Shown: positions 52,015 to 59,431, numbered from the stretch's first letter. The stretch: DNA of 64,000 nt from Amycolatopsis alkalitolerans (GCF_006152065.1 NZ_VDFW01000006.1:214714-278713); one strand, 5' to 3'. The notes: generated by a model from the sequence alone, not told the origin. Numbers and translations: made by a program.

Positions 52015-52034
52015 CGAGCTACTCTGCACCTACG

Positions 52035-52119
52035 GGAAGCGTGGCAGAGCGGCCGAATGCACTCGCCTTGAAAGCGAGCGTTGGGAAACCAACCGGGGGT
52101 TCAAATCCCTCCGCTTCCG
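52035..52119 (+). tRNA. tRNA-Ser (TGA)
   Basis: 85 nt. Acceptor stem GGAAGCG/CGCTTCC with discriminator G, anticodon arm CTCGC-CTTGAAA-GCGAG with anticodon TGA at 52069-52071, a long variable arm (GTTGGGAAACCAAC, class II) and T arm GGGGGTTCAAATCCCTC. CCA is not encoded. It marks the left edge of an accessory-looking region. Confidence 0.95.
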
Positions 52120-52246
52120 CGTGTTTGACCAGGGCACATGCCGGGCGGGGCATCTTTGGCTGACTGTACGAGCAGGGCCCTGGTCTCGATTCCGGTCTCA
52201 TTTGGTCTCGACACTCCGCCCAGCTGGGCGGCGTGCGCGGACCTAA

Positions 52247-52690
52247 TCAATCCAAGTTCGGGGTAGCTCGGGCAGGATCCAGCTGACCTCTGAATGCCGG
52301 GGTCACCGGCAGGCGCCGGGGTTGTTCGGTGTCGTGGCGGAACCAGTGTGTAGGCACGGTGCGGCCGTCGGGCAATCGGTGATGGGCGGGCCCCGCCGCA
52401 GTGACGAATCCGGCGGAGACCAGCGCGTTGATGCACGCCGTGTTGGTTGTTTCGGCACCGGCTCGCACAGCGGCGAAACCGAGGTGGAGATGAGCAAGAG
52501 TTGCGGCACCCTGGAATAGTTCGCGGCCGAGACCGCGGGCCCGGAAGGGCGGGGCCAGCCATCAGCCGACCTCGCGGTGCTTTTCGGTGATGTGAAGGCC
52601 GTCGGCGATTCGCCCGCTTGCGCGGTCGGTTGCGATGCGCAACCATGAGTTGCGGTGGTTAGCGAACCGTCGACCGCCGCCGGGTCGTTG
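52247..52690 (-). pseudogene. GNAT acetyltransferase remnant with internal stop
   Basis: Read on the minus strand from about 52690, the frame gives NHRNSWLRIATDRASGRIADGLHITEKHREVG, then TGA at 52562-52564, then WLAPPFRARGLGRELFQ, AGAETTNTACINALVSAGFV and HHRLPDGRTVPTHWF up to the stop at 52247. Together this is the acetyl-CoA site (usually VGYWLAP-x-RGRGLG) and C-terminal half of a RimJ-like GNAT. The TGA replaces the expected aromatic residue between G and W. The N-terminal half is missing. Dead by nonsense mutation and truncation. Confidence 0.8.
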
Positions 52691-52806
52691 GGCCAGCAGC
52701 GAGCGCAGCGACGAGTATCGCGAATGCAGCCACGCCGGCGAGCCAGAAGGCAGTGACGACCCGCGCCCACAGCGGCACGCCGACGTAGCCCCGGACTTCG
52801 GCGGTC
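52659..52806 (-). other. Short transmembrane-segment frame in decayed region
   Basis: A minus-strand frame reads GYVGVPLWARVVTAFWLAG...AILVAALAAGP up to a TAA at 52659. It has one convincing TM helix but no start codon in frame after the upstream TGA, so it looks like a remnant of a small membrane protein whose 5' part has frameshifted. The remaining bases to 52935 hold nothing I can identify. Confidence 0.3.
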
Positions 52807-52935
52807 CGTCACCGCTGTCGATGACGCTGATACGGAACTCCTTTGCTGTTTCTGCCCAATTCAGAAGGCCACCGGCCGGGCGGCAGCAACATCGTTGCGA
52901 ACGCCCAAACCTTCGTCGGCTGGCATCATGAGCTC

Positions 52936-54057
52936 ATGGGAATTGTCAAGCGCCTTTTCGCCCGCAAACCCATCGAGGCGGTTGCGCCCGAGCGCGGAAT
53001 GCCGCCACGCCCGCTCGATGTCAAGTTGTATGGAGGCAGCTACGACTTGGAGGTAGTCGGCGAGAGCCATTATCAAGAAGCGCTGTGGCGCGTGGTTGGC
53101 GGCCGGACGACTGACCGGGTGCGTGTTGAGGTAGAAGCCGTACTCGTTGCTGAGAACGACAACGCGTACGATCCCAACGCGATCTCGGTCTGGATCGACG
53201 GCATGAAAGTGGGCTATCTCGCTCGGGAGGACGCGGAGTCGTATCGACCGGGACTTCTGGCTCTGCAGGCACGCGAGGCAATGTCCATCGGGTTGCGCGG
53301 GGTAGTCGTAGGCGGGGGTATCCGGGAGGACGGGCCAGGTTTCCTCGGCGTGTGGATGCTGCACGATCCGGCAGACTTCGGCATCGCTGCGCTCGTCCCT
53401 CCCCCGGCTGCCGTGCTGAGGGGATCGATGCGTACGGGACTGACCGAGGCGTTGCTCACCGACGAAGAGGACGACTCCTACGATCTCTCATGGTTGGAGT
53501 GTCTGCCAAACGACCCGATCGCGGCCATTGGCCGGCTGCGCCAACTTCTGGAACATGACCCCGATCCGATCGACCGCCATTTCATGTTCTGTGAACTCGA
53601 GGAACGGCTTTATCGGTCGAGAGACGCGTTTGAATCGGCACTCGCGGAGTACGACGCTGCCTGTTCCCGGCATGATGCCGAGATGGACGGTATCCGAGAT
53701 GCGTTGCTGGCCAAGTTCGGAAAGGTTCCGCTGCTGGAAACCTATCGGCAGATGGTCATTCGACAGCAGAAGGCAAGAAACTGGTCCGCGGCCGTGTGGT
53801 GGGCGGAGCGGGGCTTGGCTCTTTACGGGCAGAACGCCGCGAGGCCCGAGGCTACCGAAGACCTCGAAAAGCGCCGGGCCACATACGTGGCGAAGCTGTC
53901 GGCAGCCGAGAAGGCCAACGGACCGGCTCGCCCTGCCGCCACGAAGCCCGCCGGGAAACGGACCGATGAGACGCTGAGATGTGAAGGCTGTGGCAGTAGT
54001 TTCGTTAGGCCGACAGCAAGGGGGCGCAAACCGAGATACTGCCCGTCCTGTCGGTAA
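52936..54057 (+). CDS. HIRAN-domain protein with C-terminal zinc ribbon
   Basis: 373 residues. Residues about 30-110 form a HIRAN-like domain: YDLEVVGESHYQEALWRVV, VEAVLVAENDNAYDPNAISVWIDG, KVGYLAREDAESY. A helical middle part (about 180-340) is TPR-like in places. The C-terminus has CEGCGSSFVRP...RYCPSCR, four cysteines of a zinc ribbon. HIRAN domains bind DNA ends or damaged DNA. Codon use is less GC-saturated than in the AG genes. No strong RBS is seen before ATG 52936. Function unknown. Confidence 0.7.
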   Translation: MGIVKRLFARKPIEAVAPERGMPPRPLDVKLYGGSYDLEVVGESHYQEALWRVVGGRTTDRVRVEVEAVLVAENDNAYDPNAISVWIDGMKVGYLAREDAESYRPGLLALQAREAMSIGLRGVVVGGGIREDGPGFLGVWMLHDPADFGIAALVPPPAAVLRGSMRTGLTEALLTDEEDDSYDLSWLECLPNDPIAAIGRLRQLLEHDPDPIDRHFMFCELEERLYRSRDAFESALAEYDAACSRHDAEMDGIRDALLAKFGKVPLLETYRQMVIRQQKARNWSAAVWWAERGLALYGQNAARPEATEDLEKRRATYVAKLSAAEKANGPARPAATKPAGKRTDETLRCEGCGSSFVRPTARGRKPRYCPSCR

Positions 54058-54142
54058 CGCCGACGACGGCGAGAAACGCCCCGGCAGACCCCAGCTTGTC
54101 TCGCCATTGCGTGTGCCGTGCAGGGCATACCATGCTGAGGCT

Positions 54143-54937
54143 GTGCTGACCGAGCTGAGCAGGGCGGAGCGGGCGCTTCACCTCCGTGCGGTGCTGGCAT
54201 GCGAAGCGGCGGCCGGCGCGGGCTTGGGTTCGTTCCGGAATTTTGAGCAGCGCGGGCTCATGGCTGTGTCGGTCAGCGAGCCGACGTTGAGCTTCCTTGC
54301 GACAGTGTCCGGAGTCGTCGAGGGAAACGTGGCTGACGCGATCGATCTCGTTGAGGCGCCGATCTGGAGCGGTGTGGGTCCCACACTGATCGTTTCGCGG
54401 CCGTCCGGCAGGTTGGACACCCTGCTGCGCCATGCCGGTTTTACCCGCGTGGAGGATCGGCTGGTGGCCATCAAACGGCTTGGGTGCGGTCCGGCGTCCT
54501 GGCACATCGGGAATCGGCTGGAAGTCGTTGACGCGCAAGACGATGACGAATTCGCGGACATCTTGCTGGCTGGTTACCAGGTGGACGGGATGACTGCCGA
54601 TTTCATCGGGGCGGAACACCGCGCTTCCGCGGTGAAGAAGTTCCTCGTGCGCGACCGTGCTGACCTGATCGCCGCTGGCGCCATGACATTGCACGGCGAG
54701 GTAGCAGTGCTTGGCGGTGCGTCGACACTCGAGGATCGTCGCGGGCGGGGGGCGCAACGTCGATTGCTGCGGCACCGCCTGGAAGCTGCTACGGGATCGG
54801 GATGTGCGCTGGCTGTCGCGACAGCCGGTCCCGAATCGGCCAGTGCCACCAATCTGCGGCGCGCCGGTTTTCGTCTCGCGCGGAGGCCCGCTTGGAAAAC
54901 GAAATCGAAGGACCCTGCCTCAGGCCAGTGCGGATAG
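54143..54937 (+). CDS. GNAT-family N-acetyltransferase
   Basis: About 264 residues. The C-terminal half is a GNAT domain: GEVAVLGGASTLEDRRGRGAQRRLLRHRLEAA (acetyl-CoA loop DRRGRGAQ), then ALAVATAGPESASATNLRRAGFRL, the usual strand and helix around the thiolate tunnel. The N-terminal half looks like a second, degenerate GNAT-like domain. GTG 54143 is a guess between several possible starts. It overlaps the convergent nucleotidyltransferase gene by 18 bp. Substrate unknown; a small-molecule or antibiotic acetyltransferase is possible. Confidence 0.65.
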   Translation: MLTELSRAERALHLRAVLACEAAAGAGLGSFRNFEQRGLMAVSVSEPTLSFLATVSGVVEGNVADAIDLVEAPIWSGVGPTLIVSRPSGRLDTLLRHAGFTRVEDRLVAIKRLGCGPASWHIGNRLEVVDAQDDDEFADILLAGYQVDGMTADFIGAEHRASAVKKFLVRDRADLIAAGAMTLHGEVAVLGGASTLEDRRGRGAQRRLLRHRLEAATGSGCALAVATAGPESASATNLRRAGFRLARRPAWKTKSKDPASGQCG

Positions 54938-55327
54938 GAGATCGGCGAGATCGCCGGTCGGGTCGTAGAGCACGCGTGCGCCGTCGGTGACGACTCGGCG
55001 GGTGCCGGGATCGGTCTTGGCGCGCCGGGCCCAGGCCGGATCCGTGGTGTTGAGCTCGAACTCCAGCCCGTTTTCGGTCCGGAATCGATGTTCCAGCACG
55101 TCTCCCCAACGCTGCAGACGGATCGGGGTACCGAACGCGGTCACCGTGATGTGGTCCGGATCGGTTGTCAGCAGCACAAAGTCCACATCGGACTCGGGCC
55201 GTGCGGTGTTGCGCGCGTACGAGCCGACCAGTAGCAGCCCGTACGTCGCGGGCTGGCCGGCGGCCCAGGCGGTGACTCGCTCCACCAGTGCCGCGGCTTC
55301 GGCCACGCGTGCCTTACGACGTTCCAT
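54920..55327 (-). CDS. Small nucleotidyltransferase-fold protein (MNT-like)
   Basis: 135 residues. LLLVGSYARNTARPESDVDFVLL (residues about 32-54; key G-S-x9-D-x-D) is the pol-beta nucleotidyltransferase active-site motif, and the third acidic residue may be in LEFELNT. This size is typical of minimal nucleotidyltransferases that act on tRNA, drugs or partner proteins, often as antitoxins to HEPN proteins; no HEPN gene is adjacent. The start overlaps the upstream membrane protein gene by 14 bp, so the pair is coupled. Confidence 0.72.
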   Translation of the reverse strand: MERRKARVAEAAALVERVTAWAAGQPATYGLLLVGSYARNTARPESDVDFVLLTTDPDHITVTAFGTPIRLQRWGDVLEHRFRTENGLEFELNTTDPAWARRAKTDPGTRRVVTDGARVLYDPTGDLADLLSALA

Positions 55328-56501
55328 TGCCCTGCCGCCAGAACAGCACTACCCCGTGCCCCGGCAACAACCACGACCGCACTTCCAACTCCGGCAGGTC
55401 CTCGGCTTTCAGCCACCGCGTCGGGGCGGTGTTGGAGCGGAACGTGAAGGGCGCGATGTTGAACTGGAAATCGCCGGTGCCGTCGATGTCCAGTTCCTTC
55501 ACCGCGAACGTCACTCGGTCCACATAGCACGGATACGGGGCCTGCCAGTAACAGAAACCTTCGTCGATTCGCTGCAGTGAGGTCGCCCGGACCGACAGGC
55601 GTTCGATGGCGCCCACATTCTGGTGATCGTCGGCGATATCGCTCAGATCGCATTCGAAGATGCGCAGATCGGCGAGATGCTCCCGCGGGCTCTGCCGCGG
55701 CAGCGGGCCCATGTCCTCCCGGAAGAACGACAGGTAGTCCGACCAGTTCTGGAACTTCACCTCGCGCAGCCGCAGACTGCTCGACTCCGCGACGTGATGG
55801 CGCCGGTCGTGGTCGACGTACTCGATCCCGAGGCGCACGGTGGGAAGCATGTCGTCCACGGAGCTCTGGAACAGCTCACTGTCCGGCACGAACCACATCT
55901 CGAACAGGGGCAGCTGGCAACCCGAACTGATGGAGTCACGCAGCAGCGCGTTACACGTCGCGAAGATGATGAACCGGTCGACCTGAACGTTCTTCTTGAA
56001 GCTGTAGGTCACGGCGAACGTGAGGTGGTACAACTCGCGGTCGACCGCACGCAGTTCGACGGTCACCCCCGTATGCGTGCTGATCGTGAGATCCCCGCCG
56101 GCGGGCAGCCGCCCCTCGCCGCCGAGCACGCCCGTCATCACGTCCCGGTTCGCCTCGTTCTTGCCGTAGATCGACTCCAGGAACACCCCCATGACCTGCT
56201 GGGGGAGCAGCGCTTCGACGATCCGCGGGCCGGCGATCCTCGCCAGTTCCGCGGTGAACCACCGCCGCAGGAACAGCTCGTACGAGCCGAGCGCGCCACC
56301 GGCGAGCAACACCACCGGGAACGTCAGCTCCAGCAGACGATGGATCGCGCCGGACCAGCCGGGCCCTGGCGTCCAGAACACCGCCACGAGCAGCGTGGCC
56401 ACCCCGAGCGACACCAGTGACGCAGCCAAGGCCAGCGCGCGCCGCCGGTACCCCGGTGGGCGTGCGCCGTCGGCGGACCGCCCGCGTTCCCCAGCCTTCA
56501 C
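55314..56501 (-). CDS. Two-TM protein with large soluble domain, unknown function
   Basis: 395 residues. Basic N-terminus, TM helices at about 22-43 and 56-78, then about 315 residues of soluble mixed alpha/beta sequence, probably cytosolic. Phrases such as LPQQVMGVFLESIYGKNEANRDVM and LRLREVKFQNWSDYLSFF are distinctive, but I do not recognise the family. GTG 56501 has GGAGAGG five bases upstream. It is translationally coupled to the nucleotidyltransferase gene, so the two should act together. Confidence 0.6.
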   Translation of the reverse strand: MKAGERGRSADGARPPGYRRRALALAASLVSLGVATLLVAVFWTPGPGWSGAIHRLLELTFPVVLLAGGALGSYELFLRRWFTAELARIAGPRIVEALLPQQVMGVFLESIYGKNEANRDVMTGVLGGEGRLPAGGDLTISTHTGVTVELRAVDRELYHLTFAVTYSFKKNVQVDRFIIFATCNALLRDSISSGCQLPLFEMWFVPDSELFQSSVDDMLPTVRLGIEYVDHDRRHHVAESSSLRLREVKFQNWSDYLSFFREDMGPLPRQSPREHLADLRIFECDLSDIADDHQNVGAIERLSVRATSLQRIDEGFCYWQAPYPCYVDRVTFAVKELDIDGTGDFQFNIAPFTFRSNTAPTRWLKAEDLPELEVRSWLLPGHGVVLFWRQGNGTS

Positions 56502-56582
56502 TGCCTCTCCGCCCGTCCACGACAATCGTGTGCGGGAAGGGGACCAACGCGATAGGCCCGTTCGGTCTAACTGTGCCGTAGT

Positions 56583-56616
56583 CACCAAGCCGACCGGGCT
56601 TTCGGTCGGCTTGGTG
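56583..56616. terminator. 14-bp perfect hairpin after the GntR gene
   Basis: CACCAAGCCGACCG (56583-56596) and CGGTCGGCTTGGTG (56603-56616) with loop GGCTTT, starting three bases beyond the GntR stop codon. A strong stem but without a T-run; probable terminator of the GntR gene. Confidence 0.75.
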
Positions 56617-56618
56617 AG

Positions 56619-57401
56619 TCATCGGCTGTGCCAGCGTGGTTCGTCCTCCTCGGAGTCGGAGACGTAGGTGCCGAGCGCGGCCCGCTCGTCGGCGGGCATT
56701 CCGGTCTGGTTCGCCAGGTCGTTGTACAGCCCGAGCAGGTGCGTGATCATCGAAACGCGGGCCCCGCCGTCGTCGTGCCGCTTGAGGAACCAGGCGACCT
56801 GGTTGTGCTCCGAGGCCGAACGGTTGTGCAGCTCGGCCGTTCCGTAGCTGTTCCGGCGGAGGACACGCAGCTTCGGCACGAGCGTCCGGTAGAGCTGCTC
56901 GAGGAGCTCGTTGTGGCTCGCCCGGATGACCGCCGCGTGGAACTCTTCGTCGGTCCGCAGCAGTTCTTCCTTGTCGTCGTTCGAGGCCGTCTGGTGGTCC
57001 TTCGCGCGCTTCGCGATCTCGTCGATCTCACCCTCGTCAGCGCGCGAAGCGGCGAGGCTCGCCGCCGTGGCTTCCAGCGCGATGCGCACTTCGATGAGAT
57101 CGGCTTCGCGCACGCGGTTGCCGAGCACGAACCCCTCGTCGCGCTCGGCGGTATCGGTGGACCGCACGTACCAGCCGCGCCCGCGCATGACCTCGACGAC
57201 ACCCTGGATCTGCAACCGTTGCAGCGCCGTGCGCAACGAGCTGCGGGCCACCCCCAGCCGCTGCGCGAGCTCCGGCTCGGTGGGCAGTCGCTTGCCCGCC
57301 GTGAACCGGCCACTCTCGATCAACTGGCGGAGCTTGTCCTCGATGAGTTCCGGCAGTGGTTTACGCGTATCCGGTGAGAGCGACCAGCCCTCGTCATCCA
57401 T
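56619..57401 (-). CDS. GntR-family regulator, FadR/FCD type
   Basis: 260 residues. Winged helix at about 15-80: LPELIEDKLRQLIESGRFTAGKRLPTEPELAQRLGVARSSLRTALQRL (pieces: LPTEPELAQRLGVARSS). The FCD ligand domain follows, with DLIEVRIALEATAASLAA and EEFHAAVIRASHNELLEQLYRTL, whose Asp/His residues can bind a metal. ATG 57401 has GGTGGAGAAGG upstream. The divergent 57594 unit and a strong inverted repeat between them suggest that it controls both itself and that unit. Confidence 0.88.
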   Translation of the reverse strand: MDDEGWSLSPDTRKPLPELIEDKLRQLIESGRFTAGKRLPTEPELAQRLGVARSSLRTALQRLQIQGVVEVMRGRGWYVRSTDTAERDEGFVLGNRVREADLIEVRIALEATAASLAASRADEGEIDEIAKRAKDHQTASNDDKEELLRTDEEFHAAVIRASHNELLEQLYRTLVPKLRVLRRNSYGTAELHNRSASEHNQVAWFLKRHDDGGARVSMITHLLGLYNDLANQTGMPADERAALGTYVSDSEEDEPRWHSR

Positions 57402-57455
57402 GATCGGCCTTCTCCACCTCAACGGGACCCCGACGACCTGCCGAGCTTAACAAGA

Positions 57456-57507
57456 ACAGACAGCGGACACAAGTTGTCTGTCTACGAGTTGTAACTTGAC
57501 AGACAAC
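57456..57507. promoter_or_regulatory. Probable GntR operator: nested inverted repeats
   Basis: GTTGTCTGTC (57473-57482) and GACAGACAAC (57498-57507) are perfect 10-bp inverted arms, with AGTTGTAACT, itself a dyad, in the spacer. A third half-site ACAGACA (57456-57462) pairs with TGTCTGT (57475-57481). The cluster lies between the divergent gntR and 57594 genes and is much more AT-rich than its surroundings. Confidence 0.65.
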
Positions 57508-57527
57508 CGACAGCGTGAGGATGCTAT
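57496..57527 (+). promoter_or_regulatory. Candidate promoter overlapping the operator
   Basis: A consensus TTGACA (57496-57501) lies in the right arm of the inverted repeat; TGCTAT (57522-57527) follows after a long 20-bp spacer. Overlap with the operator would give repression by GntR of the plus-strand unit. Confidence 0.35.
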
Positions 57528-57593
57528 TTCCACCGAGGCGGTGCGAAAGCTCGGACAGGCTCGCCGCCCTCGGTTGTAACCGAAGGAGGTGCC

Positions 57594-57755
57594 ATGGTGA
57601 GCTCGCAAAACCTGCTGATCGTCATCTTCCTGGTCGCCATCGGGGTCGCCCTGATCGGGTGGCGCACCGTACTGGTGATGACCTTGACGGCCGGGGTGAC
57701 TCTTGCCGTTCTCGGTCTGGTCGAGATCGTCTCCTTGCTCGGCTCGGCTTCATAA
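57594..57755 (+). CDS. 53-residue membrane peptide
   Basis: ATG 57594 after AAGGAGG (57583-57589, near-perfect RBS), stop TAA 57753-57755. The product has two hydrophobic helices: LLIVIFLVAIGVALIG (about 7-22) and VLVMTLTAGVTLAVLGLVEIV (about 26-46). It has only one charged residue at each loop, no signal cleavage site and no known family that I recognise. It is the first gene of the unit facing GntR. It could be a small membrane effector or a holin-like or regulatory peptide. Confidence 0.7.
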   Translation: MVSSQNLLIVIFLVAIGVALIGWRTVLVMTLTAGVTLAVLGLVEIVSLLGSAS

Positions 57756-57768
57756 AGGTGAGGTGACA

Positions 57769-57822
57769 GTGGCCGACGGACTGCTGTCAGACAACACCTC
57801 CTTGGCGGAGGTGGGTGAGTGA
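57769..57822 (+). CDS. 17-residue open frame, possible leader peptide
   Basis: GTG 57769 preceded by GGTGAGG; product VADGLLSDNTSLAEVGE, then TGA. It lies 13 bp after the membrane peptide and runs into two hairpins (57795-57855). It could be a leader peptide controlling the HExxH gene, a tiny precursor, or chance. Coding is not proven. Confidence 0.3.
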   Translation: MADGLLSDNTSLAEVGE

Positions 57823-57855
57823 CCCTGGACCGGGCGGGGTAGGTTGGCCCGGTCC
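57795..57855. terminator. Two consecutive hairpins before the HExxH gene (attenuator-like)
   Basis: Hairpin 1: CACCTCC (57795-57801) / GGAGGTG (57807-57813), loop 5. Hairpin 2: GGACCGGGC (57827-57835) / GCCCGGTCC (57847-57855), loop 11, perfect 9-bp stem. No T-run follows the second. They separate the small ORFs from ATG 57890 and could give partial termination, as often seen between a short peptide gene and its processing enzyme. Confidence 0.55.
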
Positions 57856-57889
57856 TTCAGGTCGCTCCCCCAAGCCGGAAGCCGCGCGG

Positions 57890-59089
57890 ATGAACCTCAG
57901 ATCTGATTGGCCCGACGCCACCGCGGTGCACGCGGCGCTGGCTCCCGCCGGCGCGCTACTGGCCGAGCGGCGTGGCCTATACCAGTTGGCCGTCGAATTG
58001 TTCTCGCCCGGCACGCCGCCCCTGCCGGAAAGTCGGCTCGACAACCCGCTCTTCCGCTTCCGGGTCGGCGAGGCGCTGGCCGATCGCATCCCGTTCGACA
58101 GCGACGCGGAAGACGACCTGGACGACCTCGCCACCGAGGTCGGCCGAGACCTGAGAGTGATTTCGGGGGCCTCCGCCAACGAAAGGCTGGCCGACGCGCT
58201 TCGCGTGATCCACCGGCAGAGCGGCGCCCCGGGCGTACCGCCGCGCGTGCTCACCGAGGCGGACGGGGAGTCCTTCCGTGAAGCGATGGCCCTCGTCGAA
58301 GCCGGGCTGGCCCGCTTCCGTGCGGTCAGCCCCGCGCTGGCCCGCGATCTGTTGCCGCACACCGCGTTACTCGTGATCTTGGACCCGGCGACCGCCAACG
58401 GCGTGGTCTCCGCGTCATCGCGACTCTTTCCCGGGCTGATCCTCATCGACAAGCCGTCATGTCCCTATGACGTCGCGGAAGCACTTGTGCACGAAGGGGC
58501 CCACCAGAAGCTCTTCGACCTGGCGATCACCCACGACTTCCTCGGTGCCGAGGTCGACGAGCGGGTGTTCAGCCCGTCCTGGTCGAGTGCGCACTGGCCA
58601 CTCGAACAGGTCGTCGCGGCCTTCCACGCGTACGCGCTGATGGCACAGTTCGCCGAGGACGTCACCGCTTCGGGCGAAATCGGCCGGCTGGGCCGGAACT
58701 CGCTGCTGCCCTTCGCACGGGAACGTGAGACCGAGATCGGACGATGGCTCCTTGGCACCGAGGAGTCGCTGGAAGGTGACGCGCGGTGGTTGCTGCGGAC
58801 TCTGCTGTGTGAAGACAATGCCGCCAGCCAGGCGGAAGAATCGAAAGATCCGATCCCGGACGGCCGATACGAGTTAAAGCCGCTCGTACGGATGGCCCGG
58901 ATGGCGACCGGCCGGGTGTTACTGGCGAGTCCCGGCCATCCACCGCGGCTGGTTTGGCTCAACGGCAACGCCGCCCGGATCGTGGATCACCTGGGGCGGG
59001 AACCGCTCTCGATGAGTGCGCTGGGGCCGGAAAAGGCTCGCGTTCTCACTGGTCTGGTGGATTCCGCACTCGTCCACCGGGTTCAGTGA
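57890..59089 (+). CDS. HExxH-motif putative peptide-modification protein (mod_HExxH-like)
   Basis: 399 residues, soluble. HEGAHQKLFDL at 201-211 gives the HExxH metal site (His201, Glu202, His205) in the context LVHEGAHQ typical of the HExxH family found next to RiPP genes (TIGR04267-type). FPGLILIDKP precedes it, and WPLEQVVAAFHAYALMA follows where a further metal or cosubstrate ligand may lie. Recently characterised relatives are, as I recall, alpha-ketoglutarate-dependent peptide hydroxylases rather than proteases. ATG 57890 (GGAAG 7 nt upstream) is preferred; GTG 57815 would place hairpin 2 in the coding region. Confidence 0.72.
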   Translation: MNLRSDWPDATAVHAALAPAGALLAERRGLYQLAVELFSPGTPPLPESRLDNPLFRFRVGEALADRIPFDSDAEDDLDDLATEVGRDLRVISGASANERLADALRVIHRQSGAPGVPPRVLTEADGESFREAMALVEAGLARFRAVSPALARDLLPHTALLVILDPATANGVVSASSRLFPGLILIDKPSCPYDVAEALVHEGAHQKLFDLAITHDFLGAEVDERVFSPSWSSAHWPLEQVVAAFHAYALMAQFAEDVTASGEIGRLGRNSLLPFARERETEIGRWLLGTEESLEGDARWLLRTLLCEDNAASQAEESKDPIPDGRYELKPLVRMARMATGRVLLASPGHPPRLVWLNGNAARIVDHLGREPLSMSALGPEKARVLTGLVDSALVHRVQ

Positions 59090-59095
59090 GTCGTT

Positions 59096-59125
59096 TTGAG
59101 ACAGCGTTGACAAGCGGACTAAGAT
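59096..59125 (+). promoter_or_regulatory. Promoter before the 66-residue peptide gene
   Basis: TTGAGA (59096-59101), 18-bp spacer, TAAGAT (59120-59125). Transcription would begin near 59132 and give a leader of about 60 nt. It starts just after the HExxH stop codon. Confidence 0.5.
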
Positions 59126-59141
59126 TGCCACGACATCGACA

Positions 59142-59170
59142 ACGGCACTGTCTTGTTTGGACGGTGCCGT
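59142..59170 (+). promoter_or_regulatory. Leader hairpin in front of the 66-residue peptide gene
   Basis: ACGGCACTGTC (59142-59152) pairs with GACGGTGCCGT (59160-59170): 11 bp including one G-U, loop TTGTTTG. It ends 10 bp before the RBS GAAAGGA. It may stabilise the transcript or regulate translation. Confidence 0.5.
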
Positions 59171-59192
59171 CCCTCGTTTCGAAAGGACGCTG

Positions 59193-59393
59193 ATGGCAGC
59201 GCAGTGGGATCCTCCCCGAAGAACAGGCACCTCCACGGGCAAGCCGGTGGTTCGCCAGACCCACGGCCCTTCACCGGTGCAGACCGTTCTCGGGAGCGGC
59301 CCGTACGGCCGGCCCGTGACCCGTGTCGACTTCTTCCGGCGCATGCCCGTCGGCGGCACCGCCTACCTCAAGCCGACCGACTCCGAGGATTGA
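59193..59393 (+). CDS. 66-residue peptide, possible modification substrate
   Basis: ATG 59193, six bases after GAAAGGA. The product begins MAAQWDPPRRTGTSTGKPVV and ends GGTAYLKPTDSED. It is Gly/Pro/Arg-rich, soluble, without Cys or signal peptide, with VLGSGPYGRPVTRVDFFRRMP in the middle. I do not recognise it. Its own promoter, leader hairpin and terminator, together with placement 103 bp after the HExxH gene, make it a candidate substrate (RiPP-like precursor), but a small regulatory protein is equally possible. Confidence 0.6.
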   Translation: MAAQWDPPRRTGTSTGKPVVRQTHGPSPVQTVLGSGPYGRPVTRVDFFRRMPVGGTAYLKPTDSED

Positions 59394-59399
59394 TTCGCC

Positions 59400-59430
59400 G
59401 GCGCGGCAGCACTCCAGTTGTTGTCGCGCC
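59400..59430. terminator. Terminator between the 66-residue peptide and iniC-like genes
   Basis: GGCGCG (59400-59405) and CGCGCC (59425-59430), extended by CA-CA/TTG-TTG pairing with one mismatch; loop around ACTCCAG. It lies between convergent genes and fits a bidirectional terminator. Confidence 0.6.
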
Positions 59431-59431
59431 G

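Noticed and set aside
52100..52260. Attachment site or integrase remnant after tRNA-Ser
   Set aside because: I found no second copy of the tRNA 3' end in the window and no integrase-like sequence.
54920..55327. CBASS-type CD-NTase
   Set aside because: Too short for a CD-NTase and without the helical core; a minimal MNT-like protein fits better.
57815..57890. GTG 57815 as start of the HExxH gene
   Set aside because: Only three bases separate it from the GGAGG box, and the extra 25 residues would be encoded by a strong hairpin; ATG 57890 has a better RBS.
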